This document shows positions 1 through 50,900 of a stretch of 64,000 nucleotides of DNA, in pieces. Below the pieces are notes generated by a model. That model saw only the letters and a list, made by a program, of their open reading frames with translations, was not told the origin of the DNA and made no database searches. The stretch is taken from NCBI GenBank assembly GCA_013433145.1, contig CM024168.1:5402184-5466183 (forward strand), read 5' to 3'. This DNA is from Ascaris suum (taxonomy: Eukaryota; Nematoda; Chromadorea; Rhabditida; Ascarididae). Every line of letters starts with the position of its first letter. Within the stretch, counting starts at the first letter, position 1. Made by a program: the position numbers and the translations under genes.

Positions 1-2501
1 TCAGTCACGATGTCTCATCAGATTCTATTTCGGCACATGCTGTACATGATGTAGCTATGCTTTGTTGCTGTGTTAGCGATAAAGTCTAACATTTTGTTCA
101 CACTCGTCGGAAGCTCATTGTACACTAACAGTAATAAGCCTTTCGTAATTTATGAAGTTGCTTATTGCAGTTGCAGCATAGATCCTTTTGCAATGGATTC
201 TTCGTGAAGTTTACGTGTTCTCCCTCCCCTACCCACCACTGCCACCAGCTTCCCATCCTTCTTCGCCCCGTAACCGTGTCCTTTACTTTTTCGAATCTAA
301 GGTGATGATCAGATATTGATTCATTAAATTCAATGCGTTAAACACTTAACTGACATAATAAGTAGTTCTAGACGTTGCATTAAAAATATGTTCACTTTAC
401 TCAAATGATTCAATCAGATTGTTTGAGGTGAATATCGGCTCTTCCTGGATTTAAAATTCTCTTCAAATAAACATCAGTTAATGAATATAATTCATACGTA
501 TTAACTTCTATTGAAACTTTTATCTCAATGAAAAACAATGATTTATGGCAGTGCATCGGTGTGTTGCGTCGATGGGCTTGCCTATTGTGTTGCGTTACGG
601 TTGCGTTGTTTATTCCTTTAGACGAGATGAAGCTATGTTCGAATCGTTGGTAAAATTTCCCGAATTCCTCCACAGAAAAGCATTCTCAATTCCTCTATAG
701 AAAATCTGGTTTAAAAATTAATAAGCGCTCTATGCGGAAATGATTCCTTTCGACAAATGTTTTTGAAAAATGACTTTTTTCTTAATTGTGGCTCTTATAT
801 TGATTCATATGTTCATAAGAACGCTACTTAGATGTGGTTGGACACTCGTTTCATCCACTGTTGCCTTCTATTGGTTTCTACTGGCCGCTGTCCATTTTTC
901 TTTTAGAACATTCATCGTTTTATGTCTGCCTTATTTCATTCAACAGCAACATATTAGTGCAATGCTGAGAACTTTTTTTTGCCATTCTCGATAATTACAT
1001 ACGAAATTGATCAACTTTAAACTAACGAGCGATTTACTCTAGCGTGTGGTTCTTTCTTCTTCTCGCTCTCTCTCTCATAGAACCTTTCCTTTTCTCGTTC
1101 TTCATTTCTCTCACTATATAATAGACTTTCTCGCTGTTTTGTCGAGTATATTTTAACACTTAAGTCGATTCTTGGATATATTCGAACCCGGAAAATAATT
1201 CTCCTCCGTTAATCGCGGTCATCGACACATTATTTCATTTTCATATGCAATTTCGAAATTTTCCTTCCATGTCGTTGAAGATATCCGTGTGCTCTTAGTA
1301 GTACTTTCTGAACCGTCTTGAAAAAGGTGCGGTAAGAGGAATCTGCATTAGTGTTATCAATGCCGCAATGGTTGAACCATTTGCTACCTATCTTCTTATT
1401 TCAAAGCCGTTTGATGGCGTATTTTTCCGTTTGCCGAAAGTGAATGGCGCCCTTTTATTTTCTCTTCACTGAGATTTATCGTCGCGATTGTGTACATTTC
1501 TGACTGCTCGTATTATTTAAGCAGCTTGTTGTTCGTGATTGCTTTTTATGTACTGAAGCTAATTGGCTCTCCAATATCGAACAGCTGTGAGATGCACTAG
1601 CATCTTTATTGTGTCGTTTTTGAACGTTGACTGCCTCACTTTTGTTCGTGAGACAACGTGATACCGTTCATTCGTGCTCATCGCTCATATCTTCATGCCT
1701 TCTCGACTCATCCACAGTTAGCAGTGATTTCTGCCCCCTCTGGTTGCAATAGAGTCCATGTTTTCAGCGCGCATAGTATTGTTTGAAGGATGGGGAGGGG
1801 GAGTGCGACAGAGTGGTCATGAATGCAACCAGATGAGTGAGGCAATCGAAGCAGTTTCTCCTTTCTCCTTCCTCTCACTTGTCGTGAAAGACAAAAGCCC
1901 CGGCGCCGCCTCATCGATCGTTTATTTCTGCAGTGTGTCTGGCTGCCATACAGTGCAACCTCATTTACTAACTTTATGGATTCCACTCGAACTTGGTACT
2001 GTGGATGATGCTTATCCCTTCCTTTCTAGAAGAGTTCCTTTCTCATGGAGAAAAAAGTTCATCAGTTTCGAGCAGCAACAGTGTTCTTCGCTTTTCTTCT
2101 TTTCATATGTTTCAAGAGCGTATTTATTTCATCGTGCTGCCAAGCTATCGTTGCTTCTAACTTCTTTATCCCCCTTCCACTCCTTCCCGATCGGAAGTCT
2201 GAGTGTCTAGATTTTCAGGGATAGGTCCGTTTTCGCAATCTGTTAGTAAGACCTTTGAAGAAAAAAACGATAGAAAAAGAAAAGTGCAAAGAACAGCTGA
2301 GATTTCGATCGGCTCATTCATCTCTTTAACACCTCTTCGCTACATGCAAGCTCTTCCCTTAGCCTAACTAAGAGTAAGCGTTTTTCAAAAATTTCTTCTT
2401 TGGTCGCAAACTTTTCATAAATATTCACGACCGTTGCGCTTTACGTTATCGTTTCTCGGAGCGATTTACGGTAAATATGATATTATTTGCAGACTAATCC
2501 T

Positions 2502-2660
2502 TAAGGAATAAATTGCGATAAAATAAACTACGAGACGCCGTCGATATTGAACGCAGAAAGCGACCGCGCGTGCCGTGGTTGCTGCGATTGCCACTACCGG
2601 GCATCTTCTGCTGCCTCATTCGTTTTATTCTTGCCTTATACGTCTGAAAGTGGGAGCGTA
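2502..2660 (+). other. Exon-like patch upstream of the receptor gene, strand ambiguous
   Basis: On the plus strand an ag at 2500-2501 and a strong donor TTGCG|gtaagt flank an open frame (ETPSILNAESDRACRGCCDC) ending in phase 2, which would join exon 1. It contains no ATG, so it could be a 5' non-coding exon. On the minus strand the same DNA reads KMPGSGNRSNHGTRGRFLRS after ctttcag and ends in a stop. Neither reading is proven. Confidence 0.2.
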
Positions 2661-5012
2661 GCTGCCAGATTGCGGTAAGTTGACGTGCTAGATATATTGA
2701 CACTTCAACCCTAATCATACATATGCAGTGGTACATTGGCAGTTTAGAGTTTAATGAAGTGACTCACCGATCTGCATTTATTACATTTTTCGGTCATCTG
2801 ACGAGTAGTGCTAGATTTCCACTTTTCGGTCAATAAGCTGAGTTGTTAATTTTATCCCCCCTCCCTTTTGCGTAATTTTTCTACAGTAATGCCTCATAGT
2901 AGCAGAAACCTTTGTTATCAAAGGTGGATGAGGAAATTTGAGCAAAAGTCAGGCATAGATCCCCTCCCCTTCCCGCATTAACAAGTCCAGTAAATTTTCC
3001 TTTTATTATTGAATACGTTCGCTCACAAATTGAAACGTCAGCCGACGCCAGATATCATTTGCGTGTATTCAAATGTCTATAGTCATTGTTTCTCTCGAAG
3101 TCATTCGCACTTACTACCTTTCATTGAGATCGTTAACCTTTTGATGAAATAGAAATTTCGAAATTGAGAAGTTAGAAATGGAATTTTTTTCCACTTAACA
3201 GGTGGAAAAAGATCGCGAAGACATATTGCTACGAAATGCAACAATGAAAAATGAGTTGTTTTTTTCGCGACTAAATTTCGCAATAACGCACATTCCTTCT
3301 TAGTGTGGCGAATCGGAAGGAAGAAAAATATTTCTTTTTGAAAACTCTTTTCAAATGCTTTCACATTTATTAAAGAAAGTTTAGAAGGAATTTATCGTTC
3401 TTTTTCCACTGATTGTAATCCATTCATTCATTATTGCATATTGTTCGAAGATTGCATGGAAATTCCACTCTCTCCCATCCCCCATTGAGGTATTTTTGTA
3501 CGCACTGGGAAAGCTGAGGGAGGAGAGAAGGGATATCAGAAACATTCAGCTGGATGTAACGCTATATGAAAATAGTTTATCACAACGATATTAGAACCCA
3601 CCAGATTTTGTTGTAAATGTTTTGGGAATGTGGACATTAAATGCTCTCATGCGACTTTCAAAGTTCGCACCTCAAAAAGTTTATGACAAGATTCCTTTCT
3701 GTATGCGTATATCTATAAGGTACATTTTAATGTGTCTTGTTAAGTTTCTCCTCGAGAGGCATTGTTGTAAGTCTTGAGTAAATGCAACTACAACGTATAT
3801 AATCTATAGCCAACGAGAAATGCTTGATTTGTTTTGCCAACTGCTTGACTGTAGGCACTTCAGTATGTCTAAAATTTGCATATACTCAGAAGTAATCGGA
3901 TTGATTAGACCGGTTTGGGCGCATTTCGCAGTTGCTCCCTCTATAAGCCATTAGGTTGTTGTTAGATGGATGCGTTTTCTTGAATATCTTAAGGGTTTGA
4001 ATACCGTTCCTCCTGATCTTTTGTTAGTTGCGGTTAATTTTTCATTTGTTTCCACGTCATACCATCAAAATTCCATCGTAATTGGTTGGGGTTGGCTTGG
4101 AATGTTCCCTTGAAAATCTCGGGTTTGCCTGCCTTGGTAGAGGTCAGTATTGGAAGGATGTGTGCACACGTTCTGTTATTTGTTCGCAATTGGTGGCGGT
4201 CGGTCGGACGAGTAAGATTTGTTTGCAACTTTGACACTGCTGCGTGCAACCTACAAACTAATTCATGAAAACTTCGTGCATTTGCGTGTAGGTGTTCTGC
4301 CTGCAGGTTGGTCTGCATCCCTGCAGCTACTGAAGGTAGAGTGACGAAATAGGGACGAGGGGCATAACGGAACTCGTGGGCATGATCCTTACGTCTTTCT
4401 TATCTATTTATCAATTTCAAAAAGAAATTACAAGCACATAAAGGTGGGAAAAGATTTATAAGCACCTAAGCACTATAGGCATTCAGTATACACGACTTCT
4501 CAACCGAGCATTTATTTCCTTAACTTTATATGTTTATATTATCCTGTGAATTCTGTGTATTAGTATTAGTATTTTATTCTAATATTTTTATTAGTATTTC
4601 TCCCTCATCTTTTAGTGAACTTTAAGCGTTATTCATACTGTTTCTATAGGCTTGGCGTTAAACATATATCAAGTAAATATTGCTCTATTGGTGCCACTAC
4701 TGTGAGGTCATTGGCATCAACATATACACTTAGGTTTATCGATATAAAGCATCATAACCAGCGCTGTCGATACTCTCTTTCCACTTTATAATTTAAGCTG
4801 TACGAGCTTTTAGCATAGTATATGGTATATACCTAGCTTTATGAGTAGGTAAGGGCTATCTTGTGCAACTTATGTACTTACTACACGTTTTTCTTATACT
4901 CATTTTTACCTGAAGAGTTCGTTTTTCCATTTCCTTTCTTTCTACTTTTCCCTCTACGCCTAGTTAAGTTGTCTGTATAGCTTCATATACTAACAGGGTT
5001 ATGCGTTTCGTT

Positions 5013-5070
5013 CTGACGATGGCCAGCGCATAACTCGGGCGTACACCAACGGATAAGGGCCGAAACGTGG
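5013..5070 (+). ncRNA. Hammerhead-ribozyme-like core motif
   Basis: CTGACGA (5013-5019) is followed by GGCC (5021-5024), a loop of about 33 nt, GGCC (5058-5061) and GAAAC (5062-5066). This is the order of the hammerhead core: CUGANGA, helix II, GAAA. One unpaired T sits before helix II, and a convincing helix III with a UH cleavage site was not found. Such motifs occur at Penelope-like and other retroelement ends. This is a candidate only. Confidence 0.25.
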
Positions 5071-6392
5071 TACCTTTTGTTCTTATAGGTGATCTAGTCG
5101 CGTCTTACCTTTCGCATTCTTAACATCCACTCTCCTAACAGTCGCCTATTCCTTCGGTGTTTACGCACACGATAGGCTTCCCTTTGCCTTAGATTCTTTT
5201 CAATTCTGTCCTCCTAGAGCAACATTTCCCTCTTGGCCTCTACTAATGTTTTATATGTTGGAATCTCCATTACTACTTTGCATTCACCCATCTGTGTGTG
5301 GTTTATCTAACTACACGTTTGCTGTCTTGTTTATTGTTCTATTTGATAAACTTTTATATAAATCCTGTTGCGTTTTACTCGCTTTTTACTTAAACAGAGC
5401 TCAAGGTGCACCTTCATTTGTTTTTCTATTAGAGGAACTTTGAAAGTAAGAGTCTGCATATGTATGTATTTTTCTTTCTTACAAAACCTTAGAAAATTGT
5501 CTGTGCATTTTGCATTGGTCACTTTTTTCATTTTGGGTCAATCCTGCTGCAGAAAAACGAATTCTTTTATTGAGTAAATCAGTGTTTATCATTGTGCTCA
5601 GTAAAATGATAGCGACGCAAAAAGCACATATCGCGCCAGCAAGTTTGCTTTATCCTCCGCTTGCTTATTGCTCCTCTCAAGTATTGCAATTTTCGTTCCG
5701 GTAGTTTTCTTGAAAATTTTCTTTCTTTTTTCCCATTCACTTTCATAATCGAATATGTTTATAAATATTTACGATGTGCCAACTTGTAAGAAACCTTTTA
5801 ATGACTTCCGGTAAGACGAAGCATAGCGATGTTTACGTATTTTTTCTAATTTGCAATAGTTTACAATGCCTGCGTGCCGTTTGGGTTTTTTCGTGGTCGG
5901 CAGATGACTTCAACTAAGCGGAAGCATGGACTGATTGCGTTCATTTTCAACACCACTCTGATCACCATCGCAGACTCGAACTTCTCGAATTGCCTGGCCA
6001 TCGATCTGAAGTGATTGCAAGCACTTCGGAATATGTTTTCCAAATCAGAGCTCGTGTTTTTCACTTCGAAATCGATCACTTGATAACAAGTCAATAATGA
6101 TCATTACAATGTTGTGTGCTCCGAACTTTGGATTTTTCCGGTTAGGATGTATTAACTTCTAGAATTTTATGCTGAAATTGATTCAGCGAGCAGAATTAAA
6201 TGACCGCAGTGCATGCATCATACTTATGTCGCTCCATTGTTTCAAATAACTAACTAAGCATTTCCACACGTGTTAGCTAACGCATTTTGCTGTAATTTTG
6301 AAGCCAATTTTATATTAAACTGCATTAGTTTCATGACTGCTCGCTTAAGGGAAGTAAAACGAACCAACCTTTTCAAGGTTTTCAGTTAAAGG

Positions 6393-6686
6393 ATGCCCAC
6401 ATTATTGCGCGTGGTCTATTGTTTATCAACGATTTGTACCATCGATCAGTGTGAAGAGTGTGATTGCAAAAAACGTACATTATGTCAGCTTCCTCGTCGC
6501 ATTTTACGTTTATTTTCTGCACATCTGAATCTTTTATTTCTTTGCTTTCTAATTAAGTTTGCTCATTTTCAGCACTTTTTTTTGCTCTTCACCATAGGAG
6601 TTAATTTAAAGTATGAAGGAAATTTTGGGGACCGAAAATTTAATTGCTCGAAATTTGAAATAAATTCAGAAAAATTCGATCGATGA
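6393..6686 (+). CDS. Possible small cysteine-rich ORF
   Basis: An acceptor ggttttcag lies 7 nt before an ATG that opens a 97-residue frame. It starts MPTLLRVVYCLSTICTIDQC, a signal-peptide-like start, and continues with ECDCKKRTLC. The later half is AT-rich and looks like intergenic sequence, so an intron or chance origin is likely. Function unknown. Confidence 0.18.
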   Translation: MPTLLRVVYCLSTICTIDQCEECDCKKRTLCQLPRRILRLFSAHLNLLFLCFLIKFAHFQHFFLLFTIGVNLKYEGNFGDRKFNCSKFEINSEKFDR

Positions 6687-9320
6687 TGTTTGCTTTTCGA
6701 TTACGTCTCGCTAATTTGCCAATGTGTAATGGATGTGTCATCAGCGAAAATCGTCAACAGCCACAGTAGCGTTATAGCTTGTATGAAAGTAACTACAAAA
6801 TTTCTGTTTCACCGTATCCCTCGAGGAATTTTTCTGTTCTCGCTGATGGTCAAATTTATAAATCATTTCAAATATTGCCAGAATTTAAATAGCGATTTGC
6901 TTGGAGCTTCTTTCTTTTTACGCCATTGTGAAAGTCTGTTTTTATGTTGTTTCTCAGTGCTGCTCTCTAATGTTCACTGGTCACTGCATTACTATACATC
7001 TTTGAATGAAATTCCATTATGCGATTCTTCGTAAAATGTAAGATTCCTTCGGTTGAGAGGAGAGAGTAAGGGGGGAGGGAGGAGGGGAAGGTAGCGGAGG
7101 GGAAGAGGCTGCTGAGCAGTGGAGGAGTGATTATTTACATCAAGAAGACTTTCCTTGCTGCAATAAAAAGGAAAGTGTTTGATATAGATATAGCGATGAT
7201 TTATGTACTGCATAAGGCTTGCTTTCAAATTGTTCGCTAAGAAAAATAACCACTGAGAAAGCGGATAGTGAAATCAGGAAGATGCGTTGGTGCCGATTTT
7301 GAGACAACTGGACTAAAATGCAGCTGAAGTTGTAGATTTATGCACCGAATGGAATAGCTCATTTAGGTTTGTGATATCGGTCTTTTTTCCTTTCTCCTTT
7401 CCTCTCACTTCCCTTCGCTGTGCATATGCCCTTCTCTGGTATGTTGCTCTGCTGCCTAGATCCGATTCATCGTCTCGTAACGCGATTTTTGATGGAAATC
7501 CTTTTCAACTGCTAGTTTAATTCTTGAAAATTGGTCCTTACTTCTACCCGGTTAGTTCTATAGTTCAAAGAAATCATACCCTCATTTCCAGTACTCTTTG
7601 AAATATTGTGTCTACTGCGAGGGTGATCAAATCATGCTAACAAAGATTGCTAATAGCAGATGTATGTAGTGACATGCTTTGTTAGTCAAAGAGATGCAGG
7701 GATGCCTACCGGATGAATCAATGTCCAGAGGGGGAGGAGCCGGGAGGGGGGGGGGAGGTTATAAAGCTAGCCTATTTCTTACGCCGCCCACCATTTCTAA
7801 GAAGAAGAACTGACTGAAGGTGAACTTTTATATATGAATATGTAGACATGGCGTCGCCCGAGCGCACTTTTCTCAGAAACTTCTAAAAAGCGTGTAGCAT
7901 CTTTCACTCGCTCCAGTAAAACATGTATTTCTTTTCTGAGTAAATCTTGAAGTTTTGATTTCCCGACGGATTTGGTATCGATTTTCCAAATCCAACATAT
8001 TCGCTGATGATAAATCCTTTATTAAATAGGCATACGAGTGAGCGCAATACTGCTGCAAGTATTTGGTTGTGGAAGCAAATGAACAGTTTGAAAAATAATA
8101 TCTCAAGAAGACCATCATGTGGAAGGAGGAAATAGTTGTGTTCTTAGCTGTACCAGTAAAAGTTTAATCATATAAGCTAACCACCAACCACCGTGTTTGG
8201 CGAATAAGTTTCTTACATAAAGTTTTTGCTAAAGAGTTAGGTTGTGACTTCGAGGAGAGGAACCTTCTCCTTTTAGCCGCAGCCTTAAATGAGTCAAAAT
8301 GGCACATGATGGGTGTAAATTCAAATATGCAGTAATGCTACGGCAATATCAATCCGACAACATTGTTTATGCCACTGTGATAAGTGATAAGAACAGATGA
8401 CTTTTGAGGTGATGGTATCTCTATTCACTTCTGCAAGAATACAGTTGCTGAAACAAATCAAAGCAGCGTTTGCAAACGTGTTGTAAAGCCTACATTCTTC
8501 GTTCGGTGGTGCTGGAAAACGTCGAAATTTCAAATTTCCCTTTGCACTCTGCATGCATGAATAGCAGTTACCTTCAAATTCCGTCGTGATGAACTAATCG
8601 GCAAATACTGAATGAAAATTGTTGGGGCGCAACGCACTGAAACCTGAAATGTGTAGTGGTCGTGAGTAATGAAACATGTATTCGATAGTGTTATTAATAG
8701 GCTGCGCATTTTTCGAATTTCAGAGTCCCTTTTTCTTCATCTCGCCTTGATCGATCACAGAACTTTTCATAATATTGCATTTGTCGTGTCTTTCGCACTT
8801 TTGGCCCAATACTGCCATTGTTGATCGAATATTTCGCCCACAGAGTGTTGAAAACTATAAAAGTTCAATATGTAGGTGTAGAAGGGAATTTAGAACTGTA
8901 TAGCGTTTTCCGAGTATAAGGAATCCGAATTCAGCATGTTTATAAGTCGCAGTTTTCAATTATCACAGCAAATATATTCTTGTAAACGCGAGAGGAAACA
9001 CCACCATTTCAAAGAATACTCAGTCCTTTAACAATACCAACTTAATCTCTCATTTCTGCGCTTGTCAAAGCGATATAACCGATATGCTCTTATATGATCG
9101 TCATTGTATACCGTATGATTTCGATTACGGTCTTTTTTCACTGCTATTGGCTGGTCTCTTTTTGAATCGATGGTTTAGAACCCTCTTTCAAGGACGTTTA
9201 GAACCCTCTGGGATGTGACAAAGTAGTACAATAACATCACTTCAGTGTTCTTAAAACTTAATATGCTTATTTAGCAGAGCTGAGCTTTCGGGCGGTGACG
9301 ATGGTCAGGGTGCGCCTATT

Positions 9321-47993
<38,673 letters not shown>

Positions 47994-50900
47994 CAGCCCA
48001 ATCCTTTTGGTGACGATGCGTTTTTCAATGCCTTTTTGCCCATCCATGTTCCTCCTTTTTTTAATGTTCTTTTTCTGTTTGATTTTAACGTGTATTATCT
48101 CTTTAAAACACGCATCGGATTGTCAACCATCTAATAGTACTAGGTAGAAACAAATCGAACGTGCTGCCTATCACAAAGGATTTTATTTACAAAGGCTTAT
48201 TGTTATTAAAATGGAATCGAATTCAAAGTGATTGTAGCTATTGAAATAAGCCTTGCAGTGATGTGTTTTCGTTTAATAATTTCTAAGTTTTTAACGCATC
48301 CACAAATACACATGTTTTATCAAAGTATTACGACCAATGATTTTCGCGATTTATTTTCCACTTTCTTTTGTCTCGTTCGAGCCCCTCAATCGAAAACGAA
48401 ATGCTGAACCTGATGAAGTTCGACATAATTTTTACAATGCCCTCATAGTTCATATATCTTCTTATTTCCACCGCTGTCGATTGGTGAGTAATAACTATCG
48501 ATGACGATGCCTAGCGGGTTTATGGCATTGTGGAAACCTGGATGCTCATCGCTGATAGAGTGCGTTCTATAAAATTAACACTCGCTCGCTAAGCATGCAC
48601 ATCTCTTCTGTGCTTTTCTCTACCTCGGCGTTCTTCTCGCGAGTTTTTTCGTTCTCATACGCGGTTCTCTACTGCCAAATTCTTGAAGAGCGCACATTGT
48701 TTTTGTCTAAATAGCTGCTGTGTGGAACGATTATTGTCTATTGTGAAGGGCCATATTGCAACAGTCGTAAGCTAATTGTAATTTTTTTGTAATGTTAAAT
48801 CTCATATTAGGGGAGTATGATTAAGTGGCAATTTGTTTGATTTCGACACCAAACAACAGTGTTTCGATGCCTGAATTCAGTTTGCCGAGGAATATAGAAA
48901 TTAGCTCATTAATATAAGCGATGTTTTGAACGGATGACATATCCACTGAAGACATTCTAAATTTTAATTTTGGGCATAGATGGTAGCGGAAAGAAGGGTC
49001 ATGTCAATTTTTGCATCCGTTTGGTGAATGATTTCGCACTTAATTCTTTCGACCGTTCATGTCGACAACAGAAATTGAAGGTGTCATGATTTCCGTCTGG
49101 TTGTTTTTCAGTTTATCTTTAAAAAGTGTGTATAGTAGAGTTTCCTATGACGTTTTTGCGTGAGTGGGAATTGAAACCAAAGAGGCTATTTTACGAGCAA
49201 CTGTTAAAATTTTCTTTCGGCCATTACGATCGTTGCGTATGTGTTAATAATCATGGTAAGCGCTCTCCGTCGAACTTTATAGCTCACCTCATTTTTTAAG
49301 ATATTATGAAAATTCCTAAAATCATTAAGTTATTCATTTTTTGAATGTGCAGCCAAGTGTCTCTCTCTTATGGGCCTTATGACATTTCAGTTTAGAAAAA
49401 TCCATTCAAGGAATGTAAATAGTTTAAAGTTTTGTGGTCGAAAGTTTCATCGACGAAAATTTTATTGATGCTTTCATAAATTGTCGCTATTTCAAGATAT
49501 TCGCGCACATCTTGAGCGCGTACTTTAAAGTGTATGTTTCAAAATTGTGTGCAACTCCATGTGCATTTTTTTGCAAACCTAGAGAATGACGAGTGGACTT
49601 ATCTGAGTTCACTTCAAAATGAAGGCCGAGGTCGAGCTTCCATTTAGAAGAGAGCAAATAACAGTAATGGTAATGTGGCGCTTTTTATCGAGTTCGAGTT
49701 CTCGAGCATCGTTGTTGTTGGAGTGATGTGAACGAATCTCTCGTAAGTGTTCGCCGTTGCGCGAAAACCTCTGTTCCTGATATATCTGCCTCAATCCTTG
49801 CAAACGATCTGTTTCTTTTTCTGTCTCTCCCCCACTGTCTCTCTTCATTTTTTCAATTGTTAGGCGTCACTCTTCTGTAAGGATAAACATTCAATTGATA
49901 AACAGTTAACTAGGTCTTAATTTTTGTTTCCTTCTCAAGTTTGTAACATATCCTTTCTCCCTCTCTTTCCCCAATATATCGCTCCATCTGAGTCTCTTAT
50001 TACATGTATGAAACTAGATTTGTGTGAAGATCATTATGTTTAAAAAGAGCTGAAACCATTGAAACGGCCTCTTATCTGCTTAGAGCGAACAACTGGGATC
50101 GCTTTCTTATGTAAACGTTTTTGATGATATCTAATAGGAAAGTCATCGTGTTTACGCTGGATAAGGATAGTTTATTGTTATGGAATTGAAACAGTTTCAC
50201 AACGAACGTTGCAACTAAAAAAAAGTTTTACAAAGTTGCATTCGCTCATAATTAGTATTGTGGAACGATGAGGGGAGTGGATGCGTGTATGCAAATCATC
50301 AAGCGGAACGGATAGTATTCTCACCCGTTCCGAACAGATGTGCGCTTGCATTCATGCCCCAAGAGGATTGTATGTGTATATGCTTCGTCTGTCGTACCTT
50401 TATGCTAATATTTGCCATTCGTTCTTGGGGATTAATGATGATTAAACGAACGATCATGTTTCGATGACGAATTTTTTTTCTGAAGGTTTTACTGCATCGC
50501 TGGGTTTTTTTTTTAATTTTTAAAAGCTATATGAAGGAGTCAGAAATGAAGATTATGGATCCACTGAGCCGACTTTCAAGAATTCCTGCTTGGTTCAGGC
50601 ATGACTTTTTGAACATTTTTTTTGCCCAAAATTGTATACTTCGCACTTCATATTTTCAATAAAAACACTGCTTTCATTGGTTTCAGCTCGACGTTTTTTC
50701 TCAGCATCTCATTTGTTGTTATGTGTGACACTATAGTTCCATCCTGAACAGGTATTTCGAGACACTCTCATTAAATTGTAGTCCGGATGTTGCGCTATCC
50801 GACCACAATTAGAGATTAACCACGAGTTCATTTCATCAAGGGATTTTGATGTCTATTGCTGTTGAGACTTTCAATCGTCCTTGAAATTGAGAGCAGATCT

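Larger units (their letters stand above)
1..9277. other. Upstream intergenic DNA
   Basis: AT-rich sequence with purine-rich or pyrimidine-rich runs (for example 1787-1805, 7050-7125, 7725-7760). No Ig, FN3 or other recognisable domain was found on either strand. Weak exon-like patches lie at 2502-2660, 5915-6090 (open on both strands) and 6393-6500. A promoter for the receptor gene should lie here, but no TATA or initiator element can be assigned with confidence. Confidence 0.5.
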
